Shown: positions 35,764 through 45,519, numbered from the stretch's first letter. The stretch: DNA of 64,000 nucleotides from Paenibacillus sonchi (GCF_016772475.1 NZ_CP068595.1:2356001-2420000); one strand, 5' to 3'. The notes: a model not told the origin generated them from the letters alone. Numbers and translations are program-made.

Positions 35764-36612
35764 ATGAAATTTCAAAAGTCAGCTATTGCTTTGGCCAGCC
35801 TAGGGCTGCTGCTCGGTTCTGCTTACGGTTCTGCCAGTGCGGCATCCGGCAGCAAGTCCTCAACGAAATCCGCGGCTGCGGCCAGCACCCGGCAGACCAC
35901 GAAGAAGATCCAGGCCCAGGTTGACGCGATCCGACTTCAGACCAAGAAGCCCGGGGAAATTTATTATGTGTACGTGAACGATAAAAAGTATAATCCTGGC
36001 GGAGTTTCGTATCAGGCGTTCTCGTACGGCCTGCCTTTTAAAAATTACCAGGAATATGTACAGAAGGCACAGGTCCTCAAGACCCCTTTCCTGCAACTGG
36101 AGCAAGCGCCCGAAGACTTTCAATTCATGTCCGCGTATCTGAGCGCTTATAATCCGAAACCTGATTCTATTGAAGGACAGAAGCTGAGCAAGCAGATTGT
36201 AGCGGAAGGAAAAGCATCCGGCAAAACGGTATTTGTCAAAAAAATGACCGACAAGCGCTGGAGTGTGACCTTGACTTACCATGGCAGCGAGGGTTCCCGG
36301 CAAGCCGGGGTATTTCTGTCCATCATTGCCGCGCCTGCCGGGACACCGGACCCCAGTATAGAATACGTCCCATCCCTGGCCGAGCCGGAGAAGCTGTCGG
36401 TGGAGGGGCAGGACCTGACTTACAAGGCCGGAGATGCGCTTAAGTATAAAAAAGCCAGTTCTCCGGCGGTTAACAACAGCCAGGATGCGCAGTATCTGGA
36501 ATGGACAGATTCCCGAACCAAGATAAGTTATACTATTTATGTCTCTAAAGGGAAGATTACAAAGAAAGCACTGGTATCACTCGCAGAGCAGATCATCACC
36601 GGGCAATCGTAA
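35764..36612 (+). CDS. Secreted protein, paralogue 1, in the ECF operon
   Basis: A 282-residue exported protein with a signal peptide (MKFQKSAIALASLGLLLGSA, cleavage near SASA-ASG), an Ala/Ser/Lys-rich linker, and a globular part of unknown fold. The end (ISYTIYVSKGKITKKALVSL) resembles the last strand-helix of DUF4367 domains, so it may mimic or compete with the anti-sigma sensor domain. GGGAGGAG precedes the ATG. It is probably cotranscribed with the sigma/anti-sigma pair. A nearly identical paralogue follows at 37151. Confidence 0.75.
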   Translation: MKFQKSAIALASLGLLLGSAYGSASAASGSKSSTKSAAAASTRQTTKKIQAQVDAIRLQTKKPGEIYYVYVNDKKYNPGGVSYQAFSYGLPFKNYQEYVQKAQVLKTPFLQLEQAPEDFQFMSAYLSAYNPKPDSIEGQKLSKQIVAEGKASGKTVFVKKMTDKRWSVTLTYHGSEGSRQAGVFLSIIAAPAGTPDPSIEYVPSLAEPEKLSVEGQDLTYKAGDALKYKKASSPAVNNSQDAQYLEWTDSRTKISYTIYVSKGKITKKALVSLAEQIITGQS

Positions 36613-36626
36613 CCCGCAATTATCGA

Positions 36627-36674
36627 AAAAGAGTTGTTCCGCAGCCGGGAAGGATGCGGGACAACTCCTTTTTG
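36627..36674 (+). terminator. Terminator after secreted paralogue 1
   Basis: GAGTTGTTCCGCA pairs with TGCGGGACAACTC, followed by CTTTTT. The same hairpin follows paralogue 2. Confidence 0.8.
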
Positions 36675-36705
36675 ATTCCCATGCACATACGCTTATGAAG
36701 CAGCT

Positions 36706-37019
36706 CCTCTATGCTGATAATCACAATCAGACGGCAGATATTCCTTATACCGTGAAGGATTATGAAGAGATTGAAGGCCCGGTTACCCAATTTCGCATTT
36801 ATCTGAAGGAGACGCCGGTGCAGCCGGGGGTAGTTCAGCCGAAAGAGGATGTGAAAACCCGGAAATATCAGGAGGGCGCAAAGTGGGTGGAACAGCAGCT
36901 GTTACCGGGAGAAATGGGGATTTTTCTGGGCGGCAAGGATTTATCCGATAATCCTTCAACCGGAAGTGCCGTAAATCCGCTCCATTATGACATGCTGCAA
37001 AAAAAAAATAATGACGCAT
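36706..37019 (+). pseudogene. Duplicated fragment of the anti-sigma gene
   Basis: Codons from about 36714 (NHNQTADIPYTVKDYEEIE..) reproduce residues about 103-190 of the anti-sigma protein at 34485, then jump at NPLHYD directly to the last few codons (MLQKKNN). About 590 bp of the parental sequence is missing. The sequence has neither the N-terminal half nor the membrane helix, so it is a non-functional duplication scar. Confidence 0.8.
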
Positions 37020-37150
37020 GATGTCCCGATAACAAGAGATGAATTGTTGTATATGTATGTAACGGGTACTAAAGAGGTATCTCTCGGCCGAGAAACAACT
37101 CGTTATCCTATTTTAGAACGGGCCTCACGCCCTGAAGGAGAGAATATACG

Positions 37151-37999
37151 ATGAGATTTCAAAAGTCAGCTATTGCTTTGGCCAGCCTAGGGCTGCTGCT
37201 CGGTTCTGCTTACGGTTCTGCCAGTGCGGCATCCGGCAGCAAGTCCTCAACGAAATCCGCGGCTGCGGCCAGCACACAGCAGACCACGAAGAAGATCCAG
37301 GCCCAGGTTGATGCGATTCAGCTTCAGAAGAAGAATCCCGAAGAAATATATTATGTGTATGTGAACGATAAAAAGTATAATCCTGGCGGATTTTCTTATC
37401 GGGCATTCACGTACGGCCTGCCTTTTAAAAATTACCAGGAATATGTACAGAAGGCGCAAGTCCTCAAGACCCCTTTCCTGCAACTGGAGCAAGCGCCTGA
37501 CGACTTTCAATTCCAAACTGCATATCTGGGTGTGTATACACCGCAGACCTGGTCAATTGAAGGACAGAAGCTGAGCAAGCAGATTGTAGAGGAGGGCAAA
37601 GCTTCCGGCAAAACGGTATTTGTTAAAAAAATGACCGACAAACGCTGGAGTGTCACTCTGACTTACCAGGGAAGTCCGGGCTCTCAGCAAGCCGGAGCAT
37701 TTCTGTCCATGATTGCCGCGCCTGCCGGGACACCGGACCCCAGTATAGAATATGCCCCATCCCTGGCCGAGCCGGAGAAGCTGTCGGTGGAGGGGCAGGA
37801 GCTGACCTACAAGACTGGGGATGCGCTAAAGTATAAGACAGCTAACTCTACGGTGGTCAACAACAGTCAGGGTGAACAACGCCTGGAATGGATAGACTCC
37901 AGTACCAATATTAGTTATATAATTTCCGTCTTCGGAGGGAAGTTTACGAAGGAAGCTCTGGTATCACTCGCGGAGCAGATCATCACCGGGCAATCGTAA
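37151..37999 (+). CDS. Secreted protein, paralogue 2
   Basis: A 282-residue protein almost identical to the product at 35764 in the signal peptide and N-terminus and well conserved throughout (shared FKNYQEYVQKAQVLKTPFLQ, KTVFVKKMTDKRWSVTLTY). Differences concentrate in the middle (QTAYLGVYTPQTWS against MSAYLSAYNPKPDS) and the C-terminus, so both copies appear to be under selection or are recently diverged. GAAGGAG precedes the ATG. It arose with the flanking fragment by a segmental duplication of about 1.4 kb. Confidence 0.75.
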   Translation: MRFQKSAIALASLGLLLGSAYGSASAASGSKSSTKSAAAASTQQTTKKIQAQVDAIQLQKKNPEEIYYVYVNDKKYNPGGFSYRAFTYGLPFKNYQEYVQKAQVLKTPFLQLEQAPDDFQFQTAYLGVYTPQTWSIEGQKLSKQIVEEGKASGKTVFVKKMTDKRWSVTLTYQGSPGSQQAGAFLSMIAAPAGTPDPSIEYAPSLAEPEKLSVEGQELTYKTGDALKYKTANSTVVNNSQGEQRLEWIDSSTNISYIISVFGGKFTKEALVSLAEQIITGQS

Positions 38000-38013
38000 C
38001 CCGCAATTATCGA

Positions 38014-38062
38014 AAAAGAGTTGTTCTGCAGCCGGGAAGGATGCGGGACAACTCTTTTTTGG
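38014..38062 (+). terminator. Terminator after secreted paralogue 2
   Basis: GAGTTGTTCTGCA pairs with TGCGGGACAACTC, followed by TTTTTT. Confidence 0.8.
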
Positions 38063-38172
38063 ATACCAACGATTCTTGAGCTGTAGAACAGGCCTTCCTC
38101 TGTCCGGCAGTTTCAGGACTTAGGCTTTTCTGCTCTGCATGAGCGTATATACTCCATGATTGAAGCAGCTCC

Positions 38173-39126
38173 TCACCTGCTTACAGGCACCGACCGGTCA
38201 CCGCCGGGTCTGGCTTCTGCCTTTTTCCGGCCCAGTCGGTTCGTGCCGATTACCCCTGCTATAATCAGGAATGATCCGAACCAGTGATACACTGTGATCT
38301 CTTCACCGAGGAAGATCGCTCCGGCTGCAATGGAGACGATGGTCGAAAGATTGCTGAACACACTCATGAGGGAAGCTTCGATTTTGGACAAAATATAGGT
38401 TGAGGTCAGGGTGGTGACCAGGGATGCTATGACCCCGAGGTATACGGCAGACAGGATAAAGGTGCCGCTCTTGAGCGGGCTTAGAAAATCGCCGAGAGTT
38501 CCGCTGGCCGCATGTCCGGTGAGCGAAAGGATCAGGAATGTGGCGAAGCCAATCCCCATCAACAGGTAGCTAAGCTCAGCGGGGCTGAAGTGCCTGGAGA
38601 GCGAACGGGCCAGCACGCTGTACCCGGCAAAAGCCAGACAAGTCAGGAACAACAGCACGATCCCGGTCATATTGGACAGCTGGATGCTGCTCCCTTTCAT
38701 CACAAAGATAAACACAACGCCAAATACTGACAGGAAAATACATAGCTTTTGCAGCAGGGTCGTTGTCTCCTTCAAGAATACAGAGGCGATGATCATCGTC
38801 ACGACCGGAGTAAACGAATAAAGAATCCCTCCCTCGGCAGAGGTGGCGTGCTGGAGTCCGAAGACCTGAAGGGTGAAGAATCCGAGCGGGTACATTGCTG
38901 CCAGCAGCAGCGCCCGGCCAATGGGCTTGCCCCGGTAGGAGACTTTGACCCAGCCGAAGGCGACCGGGACCGACATCACCGCAAACGAGGCGGCGAAGCG
39001 GTAGGTTAGCGTATCAAGCGGCCCGGCATGGCCAAGCGCCACTTTGGTGAACAAAAATGAGAATCCGATAATAACCGCATTGAGTACGGCAAAGATATAA
39101 GCTACTTTAAGCCCTTGTTTCTGCAT
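38173..39126 (-). CDS. EamA/DMT-superfamily transporter
   Basis: A 317-residue, ten-helix drug/metabolite transporter with two EamA repeats (first: FAVLNAVIIGFSFLFTKVAL, ATSAEGGILYSFTPVVTMII; second: SLVTTLTSTYILSKIEASLM, with GAIFLGEEITVYHWFGSFLI). The substrate is unknown. ATG 39126 has AAAGGGGAG upstream. It is divergent from a MocR-type regulator, and this pairing is common when the regulator controls the exporter. Confidence 0.87.
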   Translation of the reverse strand: MQKQGLKVAYIFAVLNAVIIGFSFLFTKVALGHAGPLDTLTYRFAASFAVMSVPVAFGWVKVSYRGKPIGRALLLAAMYPLGFFTLQVFGLQHATSAEGGILYSFTPVVTMIIASVFLKETTTLLQKLCIFLSVFGVVFIFVMKGSSIQLSNMTGIVLLFLTCLAFAGYSVLARSLSRHFSPAELSYLLMGIGFATFLILSLTGHAASGTLGDFLSPLKSGTFILSAVYLGVIASLVTTLTSTYILSKIEASLMSVFSNLSTIVSIAAGAIFLGEEITVYHWFGSFLIIAGVIGTNRLGRKKAEARPGGDRSVPVSR

Positions 39127-39332
39127 AGGTGCATCTCCCCTTTGTGTGAACATGACAGGATCGTATAAACGTCTTATCTGTTATTTTAAAATTAAAGGGA
39201 AATCCGCAGCCCAACAATACCAGTTTTCCGTTACTGTACCGGTACAGTTTGCTGATTCCTGTATAATGGTTGAACAAGAACAATGATAATATATACAGCA
39301 AATCCTGTGAGGAAGGCGAGGGGAGGCGTGCC

Positions 39333-40676
39333 GTGAAGAAGTATCTTGAGGTCCTATCCGATATGGAGAAGCGGATCAAGGGAGGACAGTACAGCCCGGG
39401 GCAAAAGCTGCCTTCCGTGCGCAGTGCCGCAGAATTCTACGGCTGCAGTGTCAGCACCGTTTTGCGGGCTTATGGGGAGCTGGAGAGAACACACGCGATT
39501 TATACGATTCCGCAGAGCGGCTATTACATGGTGGAACAGTCAGAAGAGCCGGGACCTGGCGGGGGCAGCGGAATAGTTGATTTTGCCTCGGCTTCACCGG
39601 ATTTGAATGTATTTCCGTATTTGGACTTCCAGCATTGCCTTAACAAAGCGATTGACCGGTACAAGTACCACCTGTTCACCTATGGTGATGCGCTGGGACT
39701 GGATACGCTGCGGCATACGCTGGTGTCGCATCTGGCGGAGTATCAGGTTTTTGCCAAGGTGGAGCGGATCATCATCACTTCGGGTATCCAGCAGGCACTG
39801 GAGATTTTGGCGAGAATGCCGTTTCCGAACGGCCGGACGGAGATCCTGGTTGAACAGCCGGGCTATGATATTTATCTCCGGTATCTGGAGGCGGAGGGAC
39901 TGCCCGTGAGCGGGATCGCCCGTTCGGCAGCCGGCATTGACCTGCGGGAGCTGGAGGCGCAATTCGCAAGCGGCAGGTTTAAATTTTTCTATACCATGCC
40001 CAGATATCATAACCCGCTTGGAACGTCTTACAGCACAGAGGAGCGGAAAGCCATTGCCAGACTAGCCGGCAAATACGATGTGTACATCGTGGAGGATGAT
40101 TACATGGCCGATCTGGGTGCCGAGCAGCGTTTTGATCCTATATTTGCGTATGACCAGACCTCACATACCGTTTATCTGAAAAGCTTCTCCAAAATCATTT
40201 TTCCGGGTCTCCGGCTGGGTGCGGCTGTGGTGCCGGAACCGCTGCTGGAGGCCTTCCGGGCCTATAAAGGATATACGGACACCTCGTTGTTATCCCAGGC
40301 AGCGCTTGAGGTGTACATTAAGAATGGCATGTACGGGCACCATAGGCACAAAATAAAAGCTATGTACGCAGAAAGAATCCAAGCGGTATATGAGGCACTT
40401 GCGCGCCACAATTCGGAAGGCCTGATTGAGGTGTCAGCGTCCAGCTCGGGCGTGTATCTGCAATTCAAGCTGCCGGTAACCGTGAATTTGGAACGGCTGG
40501 TCAAGCGGCTGGCGGAGCGGGGAATCAGCGCCGTGTCCGGCAATGGATTCTATCTATCCGGTTACCGGAACCGGGAAAAGTTCCTGCGCATCAGCATTTC
40601 CCGCACCCGGCTGGATCAGATTGATGAAGGTGTCAGGGCCATTGTCCAGGAGACGGCACGGGGGAGCGGGTGGTAG
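39333..40676 (+). CDS. MocR-type regulator (GntR HTH fused to aminotransferase fold)
   Basis: A 447-residue fusion: an N-terminal GntR winged helix (GQKLPSVRSAAEFYGCSVST) joined to a fold-type I PLP aminotransferase domain with the PLP lysine at about residue 287 (SFSKIIFPGLRLG). In this family PLP or an amine ligand modulates DNA binding, with little or no catalysis. The start is GTG 39333 with GAGGGGAGG upstream. It is divergent from the EamA transporter and upstream of a nitroreductase. Confidence 0.9.
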   Translation: MKKYLEVLSDMEKRIKGGQYSPGQKLPSVRSAAEFYGCSVSTVLRAYGELERTHAIYTIPQSGYYMVEQSEEPGPGGGSGIVDFASASPDLNVFPYLDFQHCLNKAIDRYKYHLFTYGDALGLDTLRHTLVSHLAEYQVFAKVERIIITSGIQQALEILARMPFPNGRTEILVEQPGYDIYLRYLEAEGLPVSGIARSAAGIDLRELEAQFASGRFKFFYTMPRYHNPLGTSYSTEERKAIARLAGKYDVYIVEDDYMADLGAEQRFDPIFAYDQTSHTVYLKSFSKIIFPGLRLGAAVVPEPLLEAFRAYKGYTDTSLLSQAALEVYIKNGMYGHHRHKIKAMYAERIQAVYEALARHNSEGLIEVSASSSGVYLQFKLPVTVNLERLVKRLAERGISAVSGNGFYLSGYRNREKFLRISISRTRLDQIDEGVRAIVQETARGSGW

Positions 40677-40755
40677 AGCGGGCTGTCCCTGTTGTCTGAA
40701 CACTCATTTATGTTCATAATATGCCTATAACTGACAAAAGAGAGGCGAACCTATT

Positions 40756-41508
40756 GTGAAACCGAATAACGAAACCCTTGAGCTGTTGAACCGCCACACC
40801 TCCGTCCGCCAGTTTCAGGACAAGCCCGTGAGTGATGAGCAGCTGGCAGCTATTATCGGGGCAGGCCAGATGGCGTCCACTTCAAGCAATGTCCAGGCCT
40901 ACACGGTTATTGCCGTGACGGAGCCGGATCTGAAAGCGCAGCTGTCTAAGCTGTCCGGGAATCAGGCCTATATTGAACAGTGCCCGGTGTTCCTGGTTTG
41001 GTGTGCCGATCTGTACCGGCTGCGGGAGATCAGCGGCCCGCACCTGCAGGGGGCTGCTTCCTATGAGGGGTCCACAGAAAATCTGATCGTGGCTACCGTC
41101 GATGTGGCGCTTGCTGCGCAGAATGCGGCGGTTGCGGCGGAATCGCTGGGCCTTGGCATCGTGTATATTGGCGGGGTGCGCAATAATATCGCAGAGCTGT
41201 CGGAGCTGCTGGGCCTGCCTGAGCTGGTCTATCCGGTTTTCGGCATGTGCCTGGGTTATCCCGCCGGAGTGAACGGCATCCGCCCGCGTCTTCCGCTTCA
41301 GGCGGTGCTGCATCATAACGGCTATCAGGCGGAGGCCTCTGTAGAGCAGGTTAAGGTCTATGATGAGGTCACCCGGGATTACATGCGGGAGCGGACCAGG
41401 GGGCAGAAGGATACACCTTGGTCCGAGATGATGGCGGGGCGTCTTGCCCAGCCTTCACGCCTGCAGATGAAGGAGTTTTTGCTGCAAAAGGGATTTATGC
41501 AGAAATAA
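40756..41508 (+). CDS. NfsA-type FMN nitroreductase/flavin reductase
   Basis: A 250-residue protein of the oxygen-insensitive NADPH nitroreductase family (NfsA, NfrA/YwcG). It carries the FMN-contact segments HTSVRQFQDKPV and STSSNVQAYTVI, the motif GLGIVYIGGVRN, and GYPAGVNGIRPRLP. Likely activities are NADPH-dependent reduction of nitro-compounds or quinones. The start is GTG 40756 with AGAGAGG upstream, 80 bp after the MocR gene. A terminator follows. Confidence 0.9.
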   Translation: MKPNNETLELLNRHTSVRQFQDKPVSDEQLAAIIGAGQMASTSSNVQAYTVIAVTEPDLKAQLSKLSGNQAYIEQCPVFLVWCADLYRLREISGPHLQGAASYEGSTENLIVATVDVALAAQNAAVAAESLGLGIVYIGGVRNNIAELSELLGLPELVYPVFGMCLGYPAGVNGIRPRLPLQAVLHHNGYQAEASVEQVKVYDEVTRDYMRERTRGQKDTPWSEMMAGRLAQPSRLQMKEFLLQKGFMQK

Positions 41509-41521
41509 GGCCGGATGGTGT

Positions 41522-41567
41522 AAGCCTTTCTGTCAGCGCTGGGCGCCGGCAGGAAGGCTTTTTTTGA
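41522..41567 (+). terminator. Terminator after the nitroreductase gene
   Basis: AAGCCTTTCTG..CAGGAAGGCTT followed by seven T. Confidence 0.8.
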
Positions 41568-41615
41568 TGCGCTTTTAAGGGAATCGCGGTTGCAAAAGTC
41601 CGGAAATGAAATTCA

Positions 41616-41662
41616 GGTGACAGTTGTCACCCGAAAAAAATGACAGTCCATACTGATGTCAT
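41616..41662 (+). promoter_or_regulatory. Paired TGACA/TGTCA dyads before the yvfRSTU-like operon
   Basis: GGTGACAGTTGTCACC is followed nine bases later by ATGACAGT..GATGTCAT. Two inverted sites of the same half-site (TGACA) immediately upstream of the ABC gene suggest binding sites for the operon's own NarL-type response regulator. Confidence 0.55.
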
Positions 41663-41722
41663 CTTCCGTTCTTTAATACCATGGAAGTACAGCAAAAACA
41701 TACGGTGACGGAGGAATCAGAC

Positions 41723-42633
41723 ATGAGCCATGTGATTGAAATGAACAGGGTCAGCAAGATCTTTAATGATAAAAAGGCGGTCGACGGCATCAGCTTCACC
41801 ATCGGCAAAGGTTCCATTACAGCAGTACTCGGGCCAAACGGCGCCGGCAAGACAACCATGCTGTCGATGCTGCTGGGGCTGCTTGCGCCCACGGAAGGCA
41901 CGGTGAAGGTATTCGGACTTTCTCCAAAGGATGTGAAGGTACGGGAGCGCAGCGGGGCCATGCTGCAGGAGGTGAGCGTAATGGACCGGCTGAAGGTCCG
42001 CGAGATCATTGCTCTGATCCGCAGTTACTACCCGCAGCCGATGGATATGGAATTTCTGGTCAGGGCGACAGGGCTCGCTCCGGCTGATCTGAACCGCTAC
42101 GCCGAGAAGCTCTCGGGCGGCCAGAAGCGCAGCCTGGCCTTTGCGCTGGCGCTGGCGGGAAATCCGCAGCTGCTGTTCCTGGACGAACCGACGGTCGGCC
42201 TGGATACCACGGCCCGGCGGCACTTCTGGGACACGGTGCGGGAGCTGGCTGCGGGGGAACAACCATATTGTTCACCACCCATTATCTGCAGGAGGCTGAG
42301 GAGATTGCCGACCGGATTCTGTTGTTCAGCCAGGGGTCGCTTGTAGCGGATGGCAGCCCGGAAGAGATCAAAGCAAGAATGGTTAAGCAGTCGCTGTCCT
42401 TCCTGCCGGACGGAGATGCGGCGACGCTGCGCGGACAGCTGCTTGAGCTGGCGCCCGTTATAGACTGCTATGACAAGGACGGCCGTATCCATGTGGGAAC
42501 AGATAATACGGACGAGGCGCTCCGGGCGATTTTTACAGGCGGACTTGCCGTGAAAAATGTGCGCATCCACCAGGGAAGCTTGGATGAGGCGTTCGAACAA
42601 TTGACCCGCAACCACGAGGAGGATATGAAATGA
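41723..42633 (+). CDS. ABC transporter ATPase (YvfR-like), frame broken by 1 nt
   Basis: An ATP-binding subunit with Walker A GPNGAGKTT, signature LSGGQKRSL and Walker B LLFLDEPTVGLD. After Walker B the frame breaks at the five-base G run at 42253-42257; six bases restore AAGGTTILFTTHYLQEAEEI, the H-loop region. The joined protein is about 303 residues. ATG 41723 follows GGAGG. The stop overlaps the start of the permease gene, and the order ATPase-permease-kinase-regulator is that of B. subtilis yvfRSTU. Confidence 0.88.
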
Positions 42634-43370
42634 TGAGACTTATTGCCATGCAGTGTAAAGCGGAGATGCTGCGGATATTCCGCAATCCCTATTATGTATT
42701 CTGGTCTTTATTGATGCCGATCCTGTTCTATTTCATCTTCACCAGAGTAGTGAATACAGGGGCGGATGATGTATCAGAGTGGCAGGAGCACTACCTCATG
42801 TCCATGGCTGCCTTCAGTGTAATGGGGTCCGCTATAATGACGCTGGGCATCCGGCTGGTCCAGGAGCGGACACAGGGCTGGAACACATTTATCCGCATTA
42901 CCCCGCTGCCGTCTTCCGTCTATTTTGCCGGTAAAATGTTCGGCCAGACCCTTATGCACCTATTTTCGGTGCTCTGCATTTTTGTGGCGGGATATCTGAT
43001 TAACGGTGTAGCGCTGACCCCTGGACAATGGGTGCTGAGCGGATTGTGGATTCTGGCGGGCTCTCTGCCTTTTCTCGCGCTTGGCACATTGGTGGGCTTC
43101 ATGAAACGGGTCGATACGGCGAGCGGTGTCAGCAACGTGCTCTATATGGGGCTGGCGGTTGCCGGAGGCATGTGGATGCCGCTTGAGATTCTGCCAAAGG
43201 TGATGCAGCAGATCGGCCATTGGCTGCCTTCCTATAATTACGGTGAGGGGGCTTGGAAAATTGTTGGCGGGGGTTATCCGCAATGGAGCAATATCCTGAT
43301 TTTACTCGGATACTTGGCTGTCTTTATGTTACTATCGGTCTATATCCGAAAAAAACAGGAAGCGGTGTAA
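42630..43370 (+). CDS. ABC-2 type permease (YvfS-like)
   Basis: A 246-residue membrane protein with six hydrophobic segments (for example FWSLLMPILFYFIFTRVV and VLYMGLAVAGGMWMPLEILP), the ABC-2 permease fold. It overlaps the ATPase gene at ATGA. With that gene it probably forms an exporter, perhaps for a peptide or envelope-active compound (inference from family). Confidence 0.88.
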   Translation: MMRLIAMQCKAEMLRIFRNPYYVFWSLLMPILFYFIFTRVVNTGADDVSEWQEHYLMSMAAFSVMGSAIMTLGIRLVQERTQGWNTFIRITPLPSSVYFAGKMFGQTLMHLFSVLCIFVAGYLINGVALTPGQWVLSGLWILAGSLPFLALGTLVGFMKRVDTASGVSNVLYMGLAVAGGMWMPLEILPKVMQQIGHWLPSYNYGEGAWKIVGGGYPQWSNILILLGYLAVFMLLSVYIRKKQEAV

Positions 43371-43376
43371 TCTACT

Positions 43377-44527
43377 ATGGCGCGCAGGCAGTTCCGGTTG
43401 TTTCCGCAAAGATTCGGCTTTTTCCCTTATATGTGGCTCATATATTTATTGTTCCCGGTCATCAATCTGCAAGAGGAGCATGGAATCAAGCTGGTGCTTG
43501 GCGCAGCGGTGCTGGCCCTGTTCGCCGTGACCTACCGGCAGCTGTATTGGGCCACCGGCAGAGCTTTTACGCTGTGGCTGGCTGTGCAGATGCTGATTAT
43601 TGTAATTCTAAGTGCAGCCTATACGCCTTATGACCTGTTTATGGGCTTCTTTACCGCGAATTTCATCGGCTGGTACACAGGAGAGAAGCATTTTAAAATG
43701 GCTTATGCTGTTTTTGCGGCCTTGGTGCTTGTCCTGCTGATTACGGCTACCTGGGGAATGGCTCTGGAAGATCTGCTGTTCCTGTACCCGTTCATGATTA
43801 TTATGCTGATCTCCCCGTTCGGCATACGCTCACTGCAGCGCAAGAGAATGCTGGAAAAAGAGCTTGACCAGGCCAATGAGGTCATCAAGGAGCTGGTTAA
43901 ACGTGAGGAGCGGATGCGGATTGCCCGGGACCTGCATGATACGCTGGGGCACACGTTGTCGCTGATCACCCTCAAGAGCCAGCTGGTGGAAAAGCTGGCC
44001 GCCAAGGATGCCGGACGCACGCAGGCCGAGGCCAGGGAGATCCAGCGGATTTCACGCGCGGCGCTGCGCCAGGTCCGTGAGCTGGTGTCGGAGATGCGGG
44101 CCGTATCCGTAGCTGAAGAGCTGGCGGAAGTGGGGGAGATGCTGCGTACAGCCGACATAGCCATGGAGATTGAGGGGGATGCTGCACTGGAGGGTGTATC
44201 AGACCTCACTCAGAATATTCTAAGTCTCTGCATCAAGGAGGCTGTGACCAATATTGTGAAGCATAGTGGAGCGGACCGGTGCCGCATTGCCCTTGCGTTG
44301 ACAGAGGGAGAAGTGCAGATTTCCATTGAGGACAACGGGGTTGGACTGCATCCGCAGGAGCAGGAAGGCCATGGCCGGAGCGAAGGCAACGGAATGAAAG
44401 GGATGGCAGAGCGGCTGTCATTGATTGACGGCTCTTTGAAGCTGAGTTCAGGCGAAAAGGGGGGACAGTCTTGGCTGTAGCCATCCCGAGAGTAGTCAAG
44501 GAAAGAAAGGATGGGGTGACCGCATGA
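43377..44527 (+). CDS. DesK/NarX-type sensor histidine kinase (YvfT-like), frame broken at the C-terminus
   Basis: About 380 residues: five or six N-terminal helices, then HisKA_3 with phospho-acceptor His187 (RIARDLHDTLGHTLSLI) and a HATPase domain (EAVTNIVKHSG, EDNGVGL, GNGMKGMAERL). As written it stops at 44480, but adding one G to the six-base run at 44459-44464 restores GGTVLAVAIPRV and runs to TGA 44525-44527, which overlaps the ATG of the response regulator (ATGA). That coupling strongly favours the corrected frame. Confidence 0.9.
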
Positions 44528-45126
44528 TACGCGTCGTGATTGCCGAGGATCAGCGCCTGCTGCGCGGGGCGATGGCTTCGCTGCTGGATCTGGAGGATGA
44601 TATTGAAGTGGCAGGAGAAGCCGGAGACGGCTCGGAGGCGCTGGCTGTCATTGAGCGGCTTCAGCCGGATGTATGCCTGATGGACATCGAAATGCCTTAT
44701 AAAAGCGGGCTGGAGGTAGCGGAAACCTTGAAGGCTAAAGGCTCCGCCACCAAAGTCATTATATTGACCACCTTTGCCCGTCCGGGCTATTTGGAGCGCG
44801 GTGTGAAGGCCGGGATTCAAGGGTATTTGCTGAAGGACGAGCCGGTAGACAAGCTGGCGGATGCGATCCGCCGGGTGATGGACGGCCACCGGGAGGTGTC
44901 TCCCGAGCTTGTCTTCGGCAGCCTGCGGGAAGAAAACCCGTTGTCTGACCGGGAGCGGGAGATCCTGAAGCTGGCCGGCAGCGGCCAGAGCGCCGGGGAG
45001 ATCGCAGCTGTGCTGCACCTCTCCTATGGTACGGTCCGCAACTACATATCCGAGATTCTGAACAAGCTGGAAGTGAAGAGCCGCATTGAAGCCGTGCGGT
45101 TGGCGGAGGAGAAGGGCTGGATCTAG
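44524..45126 (+). CDS. NarL/DesR-type response regulator (YvfU-like)
   Basis: A 200-residue protein with a receiver domain (Asp54 in CLMDIEMPYKSG, Lys in LLKDEPVDKL) and a LuxR/GerE helix-turn-helix (LSDREREILKLAGSGQSAGE, LSYGTVRNYISEILNKL). It is the partner of the preceding DesK-type kinase and probably controls the upstream ABC genes through the dyads at 41616-41662. Confidence 0.93.
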   Translation: MIRVVIAEDQRLLRGAMASLLDLEDDIEVAGEAGDGSEALAVIERLQPDVCLMDIEMPYKSGLEVAETLKAKGSATKVIILTTFARPGYLERGVKAGIQGYLLKDEPVDKLADAIRRVMDGHREVSPELVFGSLREENPLSDREREILKLAGSGQSAGEIAAVLHLSYGTVRNYISEILNKLEVKSRIEAVRLAEEKGWI

Positions 45127-45275
45127 AAGTGTGAGAAATGGGAAACCCGGGAGTCAGAAAGTCGGAGTGTGGAACTTGGAAGGCAAGTAAAGCTGGGAGT
45201 CACAAAGTCGGGAAGTGTGGAGGCTCAAAATCGGCGGGGGAGTAGGAGAAAAGTGAATGTGGGAGAAGTTAGTTG

Positions 45276-45462
45276 GAATTTGTACACTTAAATAGCTGGA
45301 ATTTGCGTGTTTTTAGGATTTAGTGGGATTTTCTCCACCTAATTCAGGCTATTGACCATCGAATGGGCTTCGGGAGCCAAATTAGTTATACTAATTCCCA
45401 CTAATGATCAACTATGCTTGTTATGCGCAGATTTAAGTATACTTTTTCCCACTAAATGCTGA
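45276..45462. repeat. Palindromic TGGAAAAAG repeat cluster E
   Basis: Units at about 45271 (GTTAGTTGGAATTTGTACAC) and 45322 (TTAGTGGGATTTTCTCCACC), then inverted units near 45380 (AAATTAGTTATACTAATTCC) and 45433 (TTAAGTATACTTTTTCCCAC). More diverged than clusters A and D. The 45127-45270 stretch before it has two short GGGAGTCA-AAAGTCGG direct repeats. Confidence 0.65.
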
Positions 45463-45473
45463 CAAAGTATAGA

Positions 45474-45519
45474 AAAACAGGCCCGGCTACCCTATATAAA
45501 GGGCAACCGGGCCTGTTTA
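45474..45519. terminator. Bidirectional terminator
   Basis: AACAGGCCCGG pairs with CCGGGCCTGTT with an inner CCCT/AGGG, between the convergent response-regulator and thiZ-like genes. Confidence 0.85.
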
